From: CAISIP01 sp963974265
GTDB lineage: Bacteria > Pseudomonadota > Gammaproteobacteria > Burkholderiales > Burkholderiaceae_C
Length of the DNA: 17,246 bases
NCBI GenBank assembly: GCA_963974265.1
Contig: CAXBDR010000086.1
Span: 1-17,246 of the forward strand
Reading direction: 5' to 3'
Under the pieces are notes generated by a model that was not told the DNA's origin, did no database searches, and saw nothing but the letters and a program-made list of their open reading frames with translations. Below, piece by piece: positions 1-7,765 of the stretch. Made by a program: the position numbers and the translations under genes. Positions within the stretch are counted from its first letter, which is position 1. Each line of letters opens with the position of its first letter.

Positions 1-795
1 CTCATCGAGCCACCGACCCAGCGTATGGCGCATCAGCTTGCGGCGTTGGCTGAAGGCAACCTGCACAATGGCGCTCAACAGATCGACGTCCACCGGCGGC
101 GCATCGACCCGCGGCCGCATGCTGACCACCGAGCTGTCGACGCGCGGTGGCGGCGAGAAACTTTCGGGCGGCACATGCAGCACATCGTCCATGGCGTAGC
201 GCCATTGCAGCATCACGCTCAAGCGTCCATAGGCAGCGCTGTCCGGCTCCGCAACCATGCGATCGACGACTTCCTTCTGCAACATGAAATGCTGGTCCTC
301 GATCGCATCGACATGGTCGAGCAGGTGGAACAGGATCGGCGTGGAGATGTTGTACGGCAGGTTGCCGACGACGCGCAGACGTCGCGCCGCCGGCCCGGCG
401 GCTGATGACGCGGTTTCGGCCTGGAGCGATTCCCGCAACGCCGTGAAGTCGACCGTCAGCACATCCGCCTGTACGACGCTCAGGTCGGCCCGCGCGCGCA
501 GCCGGGCGGCCAGGTCCCGATCGAGCTCGATCACGGCCAGGTGGCCCAGCCGTTCGACCAGCGGTTGTGTCATCGCGCCAAGTCCCGGACCAATCTCCAC
601 CATGACCTGGCCCGGTTCGGGCGCAATCAGTCTCACGATCGCATCGATGATCGTGTGGTCGACCAGGAAATGCTGGCCGAACCGCTTGCGCGGTGCATGA
701 TGGCCTGCGACTCCGTCTGCCCCAGCCTTGGCGCGCCCGCCAGCGGACGGGCGGCCCGTCGATGGCTGGGAGGACCCACGCACCTTGGCTTGCAT
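1..795 (-). CDS. rsmA: RsmA (KsgA), 16S rRNA dimethyladenosine methyltransferase, 3' end cut by window
   Basis: This enzyme dimethylates two adjacent adenosines (A1518 and A1519 in E. coli numbering) in helix 45 of 16S rRNA during 30S assembly, using S-adenosylmethionine. The visible 265 codons show the family landmarks: RKRFGQHFLVD at residues 36-46, the SAM-binding glycine motif VEIGPGLG at 66-73, the acidic motif VIELDRDL that follows it, the catalytic NLPYNIS at 145-151, and HFMLQKEVVDRM. The frame is open at the window edge after LGRWLDE. By comparison with E. coli KsgA about 35-40 residues are missing. The ATG at 795 overlaps the surA TGA by one base (TGATG), so translation is probably coupled. 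About 35 residues precede RKRFGQ, compared with about 11 in E. coli. This Gly/Ser/Arg-rich extension is real if the ATG is used; the only nearby alternative start is GTG at 783. Confidence 0.95.
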   Translation of the reverse strand, partial: MQAKVRGSSQPSTGRPSAGGRAKAGADGVAGHHAPRKRFGQHFLVDHTIIDAIVRLIAPEPGQVMVEIGPGLGAMTQPLVERLGHLAVIELDRDLAARLRARADLSVVQADVLTVDFTALRESLQAETASSAAGPAARRLRVVGNLPYNISTPILFHLLDHVDAIEDQHFMLQKEVVDRMVAEPDSAAYGRLSVMLQWRYAMDDVLHVPPESFSPPPRVDSSVVSMRPRVDAPPVDVDLLSAIVQVAFSQRRKLMRHTLGRWLDE

Positions 796-2150
796 CAGCT
801 CGGAGGCTCGCGCAAGTCGACGTAGGCGCGCGAGCGCAGTTCGCGACTCCAGCTCTGGTAGGCCTCTTCCAGCTTCTTCTCGCGCAACAAGGCACGTATC
901 GCCTCGCGTTGCTCGCGCGCACTGAGTTCGACCGTGCGGCGCCCGTCCACGCGGATCAGGTGCACGCCGAATCTCGACACCAGCGGCGGGCCGATCTCCT
1001 TGGGCGCCAGTGCCGCGACCGCGGCGTCGAACTCGGGCACGAAGCGGCCCGCCGAGGCCCAGCCCAGATCGCCGCCCAGGCTCGCACTGCCGTCCTGCGA
1101 GTACTCCTTGGCCAGCGCCTCGAAACTCGCCTCGCCCGCCAGGATCCGGCGACGGAACTCCTGCAGCCGCGCAATCGCCGCCTGTTCGTCCATGGATGCG
1201 GTCGGCCGCAGCAGAATATGGCTCACCCGGGTCTGCTCGATCGAGGTTTCCGGCGCGCCGGCCTGTCGCTTGTCGATCAGCCTGAGCACATGCAGGCCTG
1301 CGCCGGACCGCACCGTCGTCATGGCGCCCGGTTCCAGCATCCGCACGGCATCGATGAAGAGCTGTGGGTACCGATCGACCGCGCGCATGCCGAACAATCC
1401 GCCCTCGGCGGCATCGGGCGCCTTGGACAAGCTGCGCGCCAATGCGGAGAAATCCTCGCCCGCGCGCACCCGCGCCATGATCTGTTCCGCCTGCGCACGT
1501 GCGGCCGACAGCTGATCTGCACTGGCGGACTCCGGCAATTCGAGCAGGATATGCGCGATGTTCACCTCCGCCAGGTTCCCTCCGCTCGCCCGCTGCTGGT
1601 CCAGCAGGTACTGGTCGATCTCGAGCTCCGATACCCGGACCCGCTGCGCCACTTCACGTTCGCGCACCCGCGACAACACCATCTGGTCGCGCAGCGTGTT
1701 GCGAAACTGGCTGCGCGAGATACCCTCCTGGGTGAGTCGACGGTGCAACTCCTCGACATCCACCTGATTCTGACGCGCCACCGATTGCACGGCCTCGTCG
1801 AGAGCGTAGTCCTCGATCTTGATACCGACCTCGCGGGCATACTGGATCTGGCTGCGCTCGGTGATCAGCCGCTCCAATGCGCGCTCCGCCAACTCGGCCG
1901 TCGATGGCACCGCCTCCTGCCGCTGCGCCAGCTCCTGGCCGAGACGCTGCATTTCCTGGCGTACCTGCAGGTTCGTGATCGGTTCGGTATTGACAATGGC
2001 CACGATGTAATCGGAGGCACGCTGGCCACCGGATGCGGGGCTGGTCACCGTGCCCGCATTGCCCGGCAGACGGATGCCCTGTGCCTGCGCCGACAGCATG
2101 CCGCAACCCAACAGGGCGGCCCAGAGAATGCGCGAAAGGCGAAGTGTCAT
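795..2150 (-). CDS. surA: SurA, periplasmic chaperone and peptidyl-prolyl isomerase
   Basis: SurA escorts unfolded outer-membrane proteins, including LptD, across the periplasm to the BAM complex. The 451-residue product begins with a Sec signal peptide (basic MTLRLSR, hydrophobic core, cleavage probably after AQAQ near residue 24). The SurA N-terminal chaperone domain covers roughly residues 45-170. Two parvulin domains follow: the first starts at VNIAHILLELP (about 197) and the second at RVSHILLRPT (about 308), which contains the typical GGDLGWASAGRFVPEF run at 359-374. The length is close to E. coli SurA (428 residues). The frame is open upstream to 2357, but the ATG at 2150 puts the signal peptide at the N-terminus and lies 5 bases after the lptD stop. 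That order, lptD then surA, is a classical operon, and the product acts on its neighbour's product. Confidence 0.95.
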   Translation of the reverse strand: MTLRLSRILWAALLGCGMLSAQAQGIRLPGNAGTVTSPASGGQRASDYIVAIVNTEPITNLQVRQEMQRLGQELAQRQEAVPSTAELAERALERLITERSQIQYAREVGIKIEDYALDEAVQSVARQNQVDVEELHRRLTQEGISRSQFRNTLRDQMVLSRVREREVAQRVRVSELEIDQYLLDQQRASGGNLAEVNIAHILLELPESASADQLSAARAQAEQIMARVRAGEDFSALARSLSKAPDAAEGGLFGMRAVDRYPQLFIDAVRMLEPGAMTTVRSGAGLHVLRLIDKRQAGAPETSIEQTRVSHILLRPTASMDEQAAIARLQEFRRRILAGEASFEALAKEYSQDGSASLGGDLGWASAGRFVPEFDAAVAALAPKEIGPPLVSRFGVHLIRVDGRRTVELSAREQREAIRALLREKKLEEAYQSWSRELRSRAYVDLREPPS

Positions 2151-2155
2151 CGTGA

Positions 2156-4555
2156 TCAATCGTAATTGCTGAAGCGACCGGCGCTGGTGCTGGTCTCTCG
2201 CAGAAACTGGTAGCGTGGGATGTTCTGCTTGAGCGTGTCCAGCGGATTGGAGCCCAGCCGGGAGAACCCGACAAACTCCAGCTGAAACAGGATGCGGTTG
2301 TTGGCCGTCGAGGACCCGGTCTGCAGGCGGTCGAGCACGACGCGCCCCAGCCAGCAACCACCGTCGTACTCGAACCCCAGCACGGTATCGACCAGCTTGC
2401 CGTCCCGCAGACTGAAGTTCATGCGGCCCACGGAATACCAGCGGCCGGCCCCCTGGCCCTGGCCCGGCCCGAGATCCTGGCCACGGTCACCCCACAGATC
2501 GTTGAGCGGCCATTGCCAGGCGACGTCGAGCTGCTCGCTGGTGCCACGTTGCAGCCGATAGGCGGCACTGACGACACGATAGTTGCCAGGGCTGTACCGC
2601 CCGCCGATGGTCGATCGCACCGACCTGCGGGTATCCATGTCGAACTGCACGGTCGAGTCGAAGGTCCAGCGCGGATCGAGGTTCAAGGTCGCGCCGACGA
2701 GCACATCGCTGAAACCCTTGTCGACCGTCGTGCCGCCAGGCAAGGTGACACGCTGGTCGCTGAAACGCAGGCGTTGCGCGATGCCGAACCGCGCGGCCTC
2801 GGCACCCGAATCCGGATCGATCAGGCGCGTCGAAACGCCAAGCGTCAGCAGGTTGCTGTCCGAGATGCGGTCGTTGCCGGCGAAGGCGTTGTCGGTATAG
2901 ATGGTGGCGAAATTGAAGTCGTTGGCGCCGCTGTCGTAATTGGGCAGGGCGCTCTGGTCGCGATACGGGGTATAGACATAAAACGCGCGGGGCTCGAGCG
3001 TCTGGCGAAACGCGCGCCCGAACAACCGGGTATCGCGTTCGAACACCAGGCCGCTGTCCAGACTGAAGGTGGGAAGCGTGCGCGTGGCCGAGCTCGCGCC
3101 ATTGGTCAGCGCGCCGTCGAACTGGTAGTTGGTCGTGTGCAGGCGCAACTTCGGCGTGATGTAGCCGGATGGCCAGACCCACGGCCGCGATACCTCGACC
3201 TGGGAAAATACCCGGCGCGCATTGGGTTGCAGCGTCAAGGTCCGATCGGACTCGAACTGGGTCATGTCGGCGTCGACCGAAAGGTCGAAGCCGTTCAGGT
3301 TCAGGCGCGCATACCGCATCGCGAGCTGCGGCAACCGGTCGTAGGGCGGCGTGATCGGCGAATCCACGTCCTGAAGGGTCTGCCACTTGAGCACCCGCAG
3401 GCTGGTCGAGAAGTTGCCGCTCGCCCATGACAGGTTCAGGTCGTTCTGCAGCAGCCGCTGTGTCAGGCCGGGGCTGACCCGCGTGAAGTCGCGCCAGTAA
3501 TTGTCGTCACTGACCCGATTCATCGACAAGGACGCATTGACGTTGCCCACGGCGCGCAAGCCGGTGTCGATGATGCCACTGTGCGTCAGCGAATAACCCC
3601 AGCGACTCATGTCGCGCAAGCTATCGCTCGGCATGTAGTTGAGCTTGGCTTGCCCGGTGTAGTTCGCCTCCAGGTACCGGAACTCGGCACCCAGATCGAC
3701 GCCCCGCCGGCTCATCAGCGACGGCGTCAAGGTGGCGTCGCGATTCGGCGCGATGTTCCAGTAATACGGTACCGAGACCTCGACGCCATTGACACTGTCG
3801 ATGCCGAACGTGGGCGGCAATACGCCGGACTTGCGCCGATTGCTCAACGGGAACGTGAACGCAGGCACCGGCAGCAGTGGCACACCCTTGAAACTGAGCA
3901 CCGCGGACTCGGCCTCGCCGACATCCTCCTCGTTGTCGATACTGATGCTGGCGGCGCGGATGATCCAGTCCGGCAACCAGCTCGGACCCGGCTCGCGCCG
4001 GCAGGTCGTATAGGTCGCATTGCGCACCACGGCGCGTTTCTCGTCGATGAAATCGACACGTTCGGCCTCGCCATGGCCCTGGTTCTTCAGCAGCTGGTAG
4101 CGGGGGTTGCGAAAGAATCCCTCGAACGACTCGACCTTGAGCTGGAGTTCGGGGCCCTCGTACACGTCGCCGGCACGGTTGATCCGCACATTGCCGCGTG
4201 CCGTCGCAAGATCGTCCGGCTGGTAATACTCGAGCCGATCGGCACGGATCACCAGGTCGCCGCGCCGCAGTTCCGCCTGCCCCTCGATCACCGTCTCCAG
4301 GTCGGTGCGCGAGGACATGCGCTCACCTGTCACGAAGGTCGGCTGCGTGTCACGGTCCTGCGGCGGTATGGCGTCGCGCAGCAACCGGCTGCTCTTGAGC
4401 TGCAGCGGCGCCAGTTCCGGCTGCGCAGGGGCCTGCGCCCATGCAACCGGTCCGACCAGGCAGGCACTGGCGCCGACGACCAGCACCTGCCTGCGCAACC
4501 AGCACCGGGCCGGGACGGCTGGCCTGGATTCGGTAACGGACAACATTCGAAACAT
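2156..4555 (-). CDS. lptD: LptD, outer-membrane LPS translocon beta-barrel
   Basis: LptD, plugged by LptE, receives LPS from the LptA bridge and inserts it into the outer leaflet of the outer membrane. The 799-residue product has a signal peptide with a long N-region (hydrophobic core about 23-40, cleavage near AWAQA). An OstA/LptA-like beta-jellyroll follows (about 75-180, including ADRLEYYQPDD and ARGNVRI). A large C-terminal barrel covers about 200-790, with the conserved KSGVLPPTFG and YYWNIAPNRDATLTP segments. The mature protein contains only two cysteines, C185 (TYTTC) and C734 (GGCW), compared with four in E. coli LptD, so one interdomain disulfide is predicted. The ATG at 4555 gives the longest sensible signal peptide; the in-frame ATG at 4546 is equally possible, and neither has a strong ribosome binding site. 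It heads the lptD-surA-rsmA unit and diverges from amgK. Confidence 0.96.
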   Translation of the reverse strand: MFRMLSVTESRPAVPARCWLRRQVLVVGASACLVGPVAWAQAPAQPELAPLQLKSSRLLRDAIPPQDRDTQPTFVTGERMSSRTDLETVIEGQAELRRGDLVIRADRLEYYQPDDLATARGNVRINRAGDVYEGPELQLKVESFEGFFRNPRYQLLKNQGHGEAERVDFIDEKRAVVRNATYTTCRREPGPSWLPDWIIRAASISIDNEEDVGEAESAVLSFKGVPLLPVPAFTFPLSNRRKSGVLPPTFGIDSVNGVEVSVPYYWNIAPNRDATLTPSLMSRRGVDLGAEFRYLEANYTGQAKLNYMPSDSLRDMSRWGYSLTHSGIIDTGLRAVGNVNASLSMNRVSDDNYWRDFTRVSPGLTQRLLQNDLNLSWASGNFSTSLRVLKWQTLQDVDSPITPPYDRLPQLAMRYARLNLNGFDLSVDADMTQFESDRTLTLQPNARRVFSQVEVSRPWVWPSGYITPKLRLHTTNYQFDGALTNGASSATRTLPTFSLDSGLVFERDTRLFGRAFRQTLEPRAFYVYTPYRDQSALPNYDSGANDFNFATIYTDNAFAGNDRISDSNLLTLGVSTRLIDPDSGAEAARFGIAQRLRFSDQRVTLPGGTTVDKGFSDVLVGATLNLDPRWTFDSTVQFDMDTRRSVRSTIGGRYSPGNYRVVSAAYRLQRGTSEQLDVAWQWPLNDLWGDRGQDLGPGQGQGAGRWYSVGRMNFSLRDGKLVDTVLGFEYDGGCWLGRVVLDRLQTGSSTANNRILFQLEFVGFSRLGSNPLDTLKQNIPRYQFLRETSTSAGRFSNYD

Positions 4556-4610
4556 CGGGTGGTCGGGGTATGGAAGATCAGGCGATGGCGGAATCAGGCA
4601 AGCAGGAAGG

Positions 4611-4626
4611 GCCGCCGGACGGCGGC
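4611..4626. promoter_or_regulatory. GC hairpin in the lptD/amgK divergent gap
   Basis: A perfect inverted repeat, GCCGCC then GGAC then GGCGGC, followed on the plus strand by TTTG. It lies between the divergent starts of lptD (4555) and amgK (4646). It could form in the lptD leader RNA, or act as a weak transcriptional barrier. It is upstream of the amgK -10-like box, so it is unlikely to be in the amgK message. GC-rich DNA makes short stems common, so the assignment is tentative. Confidence 0.3.
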
Positions 4627-4630
4627 TTTG

Positions 4631-4636
4631 TAGAAT
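4631..4636 (+). promoter_or_regulatory. Possible -10 box for amgK
   Basis: TAGAAT matches the sigma-70 -10 consensus at five of six positions and ends only 9 bases before the amgK ATG. Transcription starting about 7 bases after it would give a leader of only a few bases. No convincing -35 hexamer is present at the right spacing, so this is a weak prediction. Confidence 0.25.
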
Positions 4637-4645
4637 GGATTATCC

Positions 4646-5767
4646 ATGAGCGAAACCGCCATCCCCGACCGCCGCTCCGATCCGGCGCCCGAGCTCGACA
4701 CCACGGTGATCTGGGCCGATCCGCAGCGGCACGCGGCGTTCGTGCATTGGCTCGAAGAAGTCGCGCCGGGGCACGGCCTCGATCCGGCCAGCGTGCGCCT
4801 GGCGTCCGCCGACGCCAGTTTCCGACGTTACCTGCGCATCGATGGTGCCGGCGAAACCCGCATCATCATGGATGCGCCGCCCGACAAGGAAAACTGCGAA
4901 CCTTTTGTCCATGTCGCGGGGCTGATGGCGGCCGCCGGCCTGCGGGTGCCGCAGGTGCTGGCCTGGGATCGCCCGCATGGATTCCTGCTGCTCAGCGACC
5001 TGGGTCGCCAAACCATGTTGCAGGCCATCGACCGGGACCATGCACAGGTCAACCTGGGCCTCTACCTGGGGGCGGTCGACGCACTGGTCGACTGGCAACG
5101 CGCGTCGCGCCCCGGTGTGTTGCCGGACTACGACGAAGCCTTGCTGCAGCGCGAACTCGGGCTGTTTCCACAGTGGTACCTGCAGCAACATCGGGGCGTC
5201 GTGCCCGACACCCGCATGCTGGACACGCTGTCGTCCACGTTCGCACAGATCGTGCGCGAGAACCTGTCCTGGCCCGGTGTCTACGTCCACCGGGATTTCA
5301 TGCCGCGCAACCTGATGATGCCGCCGCCTGCCGACGACCCGAGCGCCGCGCCTGCGGCCCTGGGTGTGCTCGATTTCCAGGATGCCGTGTTCGGGCCGAT
5401 CACCTACGACATCGCCAGCCTGATGCGTGACGCGTTCCTGAGCTGGGACGAGGAGTTCGTGCTCGACGTGACCATCCGCTACTGGGAAAAGGCCCGCTCC
5501 GCCAAGCTGCCCGTGGGCCCGGATTTCGGCGCCTTCTACCGCGGCGTCGAATGGATGGGCCTGCAGCGCCATCTCAAGGTGGCCGGGATCTTCGCCCGCC
5601 TGACACTGCGCGATGGCAAGCCGCAATACCTGGCAGACACACCCCGCTTCATCCGGTACATCCGCGCCACGGCTGCGCGTTATCGCGAACTCAAGCCGCT
5701 CCTGCGCCTGATCGACCAGGTGGAAGGCATTGAGGAACGCAGCGGCTTTGCCTACGGCAGGATGTAG
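4646..5767 (+). CDS. amgK: AmgK-type cell-wall sugar kinase (aminoglycoside phosphotransferase fold)
   Basis: AmgK phosphorylates the anomeric carbon of N-acetylmuramic acid and N-acetylglucosamine released in peptidoglycan turnover, so that MurU can make UDP-MurNAc without the de novo pathway. The 373-residue product has the APH-family architecture: an N-terminal ATP-binding lobe (SFRRYLRI at about 58-65, IIMDAPPDKE at 73-82), the LLLSDLG hinge at about 114-120, the catalytic loop YVHRDFMPRNLM at 213-224 with catalytic D217, and the metal-binding LDFQDA at 242-247. Its position directly divergent from lptD is the arrangement known for pseudomonad and betaproteobacterial amgK, which separates it from true aminoglycoside resistance kinases. 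The usual partner murU is not next to it; rsmE follows after 3 bases. The ATG at 4646 has only a weak ribosome binding site. Confidence 0.85.
   Translation: MSETAIPDRRSDPAPELDTTVIWADPQRHAAFVHWLEEVAPGHGLDPASVRLASADASFRRYLRIDGAGETRIIMDAPPDKENCEPFVHVAGLMAAAGLRVPQVLAWDRPHGFLLLSDLGRQTMLQAIDRDHAQVNLGLYLGAVDALVDWQRASRPGVLPDYDEALLQRELGLFPQWYLQQHRGVVPDTRMLDTLSSTFAQIVRENLSWPGVYVHRDFMPRNLMMPPPADDPSAAPAALGVLDFQDAVFGPITYDIASLMRDAFLSWDEEFVLDVTIRYWEKARSAKLPVGPDFGAFYRGVEWMGLQRHLKVAGIFARLTLRDGKPQYLADTPRFIRYIRATAARYRELKPLLRLIDQVEGIEERSGFAYGRM
5758..5762 (+). promoter_or_regulatory. Ribosome binding site deciding the rsmE GTG start
   Basis: CAGGA lies 8 bases upstream of GTG at 5771 and inside the last codons of amgK. 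It supports this GTG over the in-frame TTG at 5789 and GTG at 5798, which lack a comparable site. Confidence 0.5.
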
Positions 5768-5770
5768 CAT

Positions 5771-6553
5771 GTGCCCGCGACGCGCGCGTTGACCACCGTG
5801 CCGGGCGGACCCCGTTTCTATTGTCCCGTGCCGCTGAGCACCGGCATGACGCTGGACCTGCCGGCCGCAGCGGCACGTCATGTGCAGGTATTGCGGCTGC
5901 AACCGGGCGCGGCCATCACCTTGTTCGGGCATCCGGACGGAACGCGGCCGGGCGGGGAGTTCGCGGCCACCGTGACCGCGACGGGGCGCCAGTCGGTGCA
6001 GGTGCAGGTCGGCGCACACGAGCCGGTGGAGCGCGAAACCCCGCACCGCCTGCATCTGGCCATCGGCATCCCGGCCAATGAACGCATGGACTGGCTGGTC
6101 GAAAAGGCCACCGAACTCGGCGCGGCGAGCATTCAGCCCTTGATGACCGAACGCAGCGTCGTGCGCCTGGACGCGCAACGCAGCCTGAAGAAACTCGCGC
6201 ACTGGCAGAGCATCGCCGTCTCCGCCTGCGAACAATGCGGCCGCAACCGCGTAGCCGAGGTGCACGCGCCCATGACGCTGGCGCAATGGTTGCGTCGCAA
6301 CCCCGAGCCATCCGGGTCCCGTGCGGCGGCGCTGGTCCTGTCCCTGCAAGCCGGCTCCGAGCCGCTGGCGCAATGGCGCGCCGGTGCTGGCGCGGCGGCC
6401 GTCGACATCGTGTTCCTGTGTGGTCCCGAAGGCGGCCTGAGTGCGGCCGAAGAAACCCGAGCCATCGCCGCCGGACACCGGCCGGTGTCGCTGGGCGCAC
6501 GCACGCTGCGCTCGGAGACCGCCGCCCTGGCGGCACTTACACTGCTCGCATGA
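5771..6553 (+). CDS. rsmE: RsmE, 16S rRNA m3U1498 methyltransferase
   Basis: RsmE methylates N3 of U1498 in 16S rRNA on the assembled 30S subunit and belongs to the SPOUT knot methyltransferases. The 260-residue product has the N-terminal PUA-like domain beginning at PRFYCP (14-19) and ARHVQVLRL (35-43). The conserved middle contains EKATELGA (111-118) and SACEQCGRNR (151-160). The C-terminal knot contains the SAM-binding LCGPEGGLS (216-224) and SLGARTLRSETAA (240-252). Length is close to the usual 240-250. The start is GTG, supported by an upstream CAGGA. The N-terminus is about 12 residues longer than the family minimum, so a start at GTG 5798 cannot be excluded. The gene sits 3 bases after amgK, and its TGA overlaps the ATG of the downstream transporter. 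Confidence 0.95.
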   Translation: MPATRALTTVPGGPRFYCPVPLSTGMTLDLPAAAARHVQVLRLQPGAAITLFGHPDGTRPGGEFAATVTATGRQSVQVQVGAHEPVERETPHRLHLAIGIPANERMDWLVEKATELGAASIQPLMTERSVVRLDAQRSLKKLAHWQSIAVSACEQCGRNRVAEVHAPMTLAQWLRRNPEPSGSRAAALVLSLQAGSEPLAQWRAGAGAAAVDIVFLCGPEGGLSAAEETRAIAAGHRPVSLGARTLRSETAALAALTLLA

Positions 6554-7728
6554 ACCGCAACCTCTGGCTGCTGGCGATCTGCCAGGCCTTGCTGCTGACG
6601 AACAACATCATCTTCATCGCCATCAATGGCCTGATCGGGCTGAGCCTGGCGCCGCTGGGCTGGATGGCCACGCTACCGGTGATGGCCTATGTGGTCGGCG
6701 GCGCCTTGAGCACGCCACTGGTGGCTCGCACCCAAAGTGCCTGGGGACGCAAGGTCTCGTTCCAGATCGGCCTGGTCGTGGCGCTGGTGTCCGCGCTGGC
6801 ATGTGCCTATGCGGTGATGACGCACAGCTTCTGGCTGCTGGTGGCGGCCACCATCGTGGCGGGTTATTACAACGCCAACGGCCAGCTGTACCGGTTCGCC
6901 GCCGCCGAATTGTCCGAGCCAAGTTACCGAGAAAAGGCGATCTCGCTGGTGCTCGCCGGCGGGCTGATCGGGGCCGTGATCGGGCCGAACATCGCAACCC
7001 GGACCAAGGCCTTGACGGAAACCCCGTTCGTCGGCGCCTATCTGGCACTGGCCGTCGTGGCGCTGATCTCGATGGTGCTGATGGCACGCATGCAATTTCC
7101 CCCGGTGCCGCCCAAGGTCGCCGGCGACCCGAAAGGCCGGCCGCTGTCGCTCATCATGCGCCAGCCGATCTTCATCGTCTCCACGCTGGGCGCGGCGCTC
7201 GGTTACGGCGTCATGAACCTGCTGATGGCGGCCACGCCACTGGCCATGCAGGTCTGCGAACTGCCATTCGAGGACACCGCATTCGTGCTGCAGTGGCATG
7301 TCATCGGCATGTTCGCGCCGGGCTTCTTCACCGGCCACCTGATACGGCGCTTCGGCACGCTGCAGATCATGGCGGTCGGCGTGGTGCTCAATCTGTTGTG
7401 CATCGTCATCGCCTTGTCCGGCGTCGAGCTGCACCAGTTCGTGATCGCGCTGTTCCTGCTGGGTATCGGCTGGAACTTCCTGTTCACCGGCAGCACCACG
7501 CTATCGCTCAAGTCCTACCGCCCCGAAGAGAAGGACCGCGCGCAGGCCGCCATCAACTTCTGCGTTTTCGCCGTGATGGCGGTGACCTCGTTCGCCTCCG
7601 GCGCGCTGGTCACGACCCAGGGCTGGCGCCTGTTGAACCTCGGTTCACTGGTGCCGGTGGCGCTGACCGCCGCCGCGCTGGGCTGGCTGGCATGGCGGGT
7701 GGCGACCCGTCGCGAGCCGGCGTTGTAA
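6550..7728 (+). CDS. Major facilitator superfamily transporter, substrate unknown
   Basis: The 392-residue protein is almost entirely hydrophobic helices, consistent with 12 membrane segments. It has an MFS motif A-like loop between helices 2 and 3 (QSAWGRKVSF, about 61-70) and a central polar loop near residues 185-200 (PPKVAGDPKGRP). LYRFAAAEL and KDRAQAAINF are helix-loop segments of the kind seen in putative drug or metabolite exporters. The ATG overlaps the rsmE stop by four bases (ATGA), so the two are translationally coupled. I do not recognise a substrate-specific signature. The same reading frame is open far upstream inside rsmE, but the hydrophobic first helix begins right after this ATG (MNRNLWLLAICQALLL). 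Confidence 0.88.
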   Translation: MNRNLWLLAICQALLLTNNIIFIAINGLIGLSLAPLGWMATLPVMAYVVGGALSTPLVARTQSAWGRKVSFQIGLVVALVSALACAYAVMTHSFWLLVAATIVAGYYNANGQLYRFAAAELSEPSYREKAISLVLAGGLIGAVIGPNIATRTKALTETPFVGAYLALAVVALISMVLMARMQFPPVPPKVAGDPKGRPLSLIMRQPIFIVSTLGAALGYGVMNLLMAATPLAMQVCELPFEDTAFVLQWHVIGMFAPGFFTGHLIRRFGTLQIMAVGVVLNLLCIVIALSGVELHQFVIALFLLGIGWNFLFTGSTTLSLKSYRPEEKDRAQAAINFCVFAVMAVTSFASGALVTTQGWRLLNLGSLVPVALTAAALGWLAWRVATRREPAL

Positions 7729-7753
7729 GCTAGTGACCTTTCACCAGCGAAAC

Positions 7754-7760
7754 GGGAGGT
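7754..7760 (+). promoter_or_regulatory. Strong ribosome binding site of the YidB-like gene
   Basis: GGGAGGT lies 5 bases before the ATG at 7766. It fixes the start there and rules out the in-frame GTG at 7733. Confidence 0.7.
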
Positions 7761-7765
7761 CGATC

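Noticed and set aside
693..2165. A 490-codon open frame on the plus strand, antisense to surA
   Set aside because: The minus strand encodes a clear SurA with signal peptide and two parvulin domains; the antisense frame shows no domain.
4646..5767. Aminoglycoside resistance phosphotransferase
   Set aside because: The fold is shared, but the position divergent from lptD and the DFMPRNLM loop fit the cell-wall sugar kinase AmgK.
4640..6478. A 612-codon open frame on the minus strand, antisense to amgK and rsmE
   Set aside because: No family features, and composition is typical of a reverse-strand shadow of well-conserved genes.
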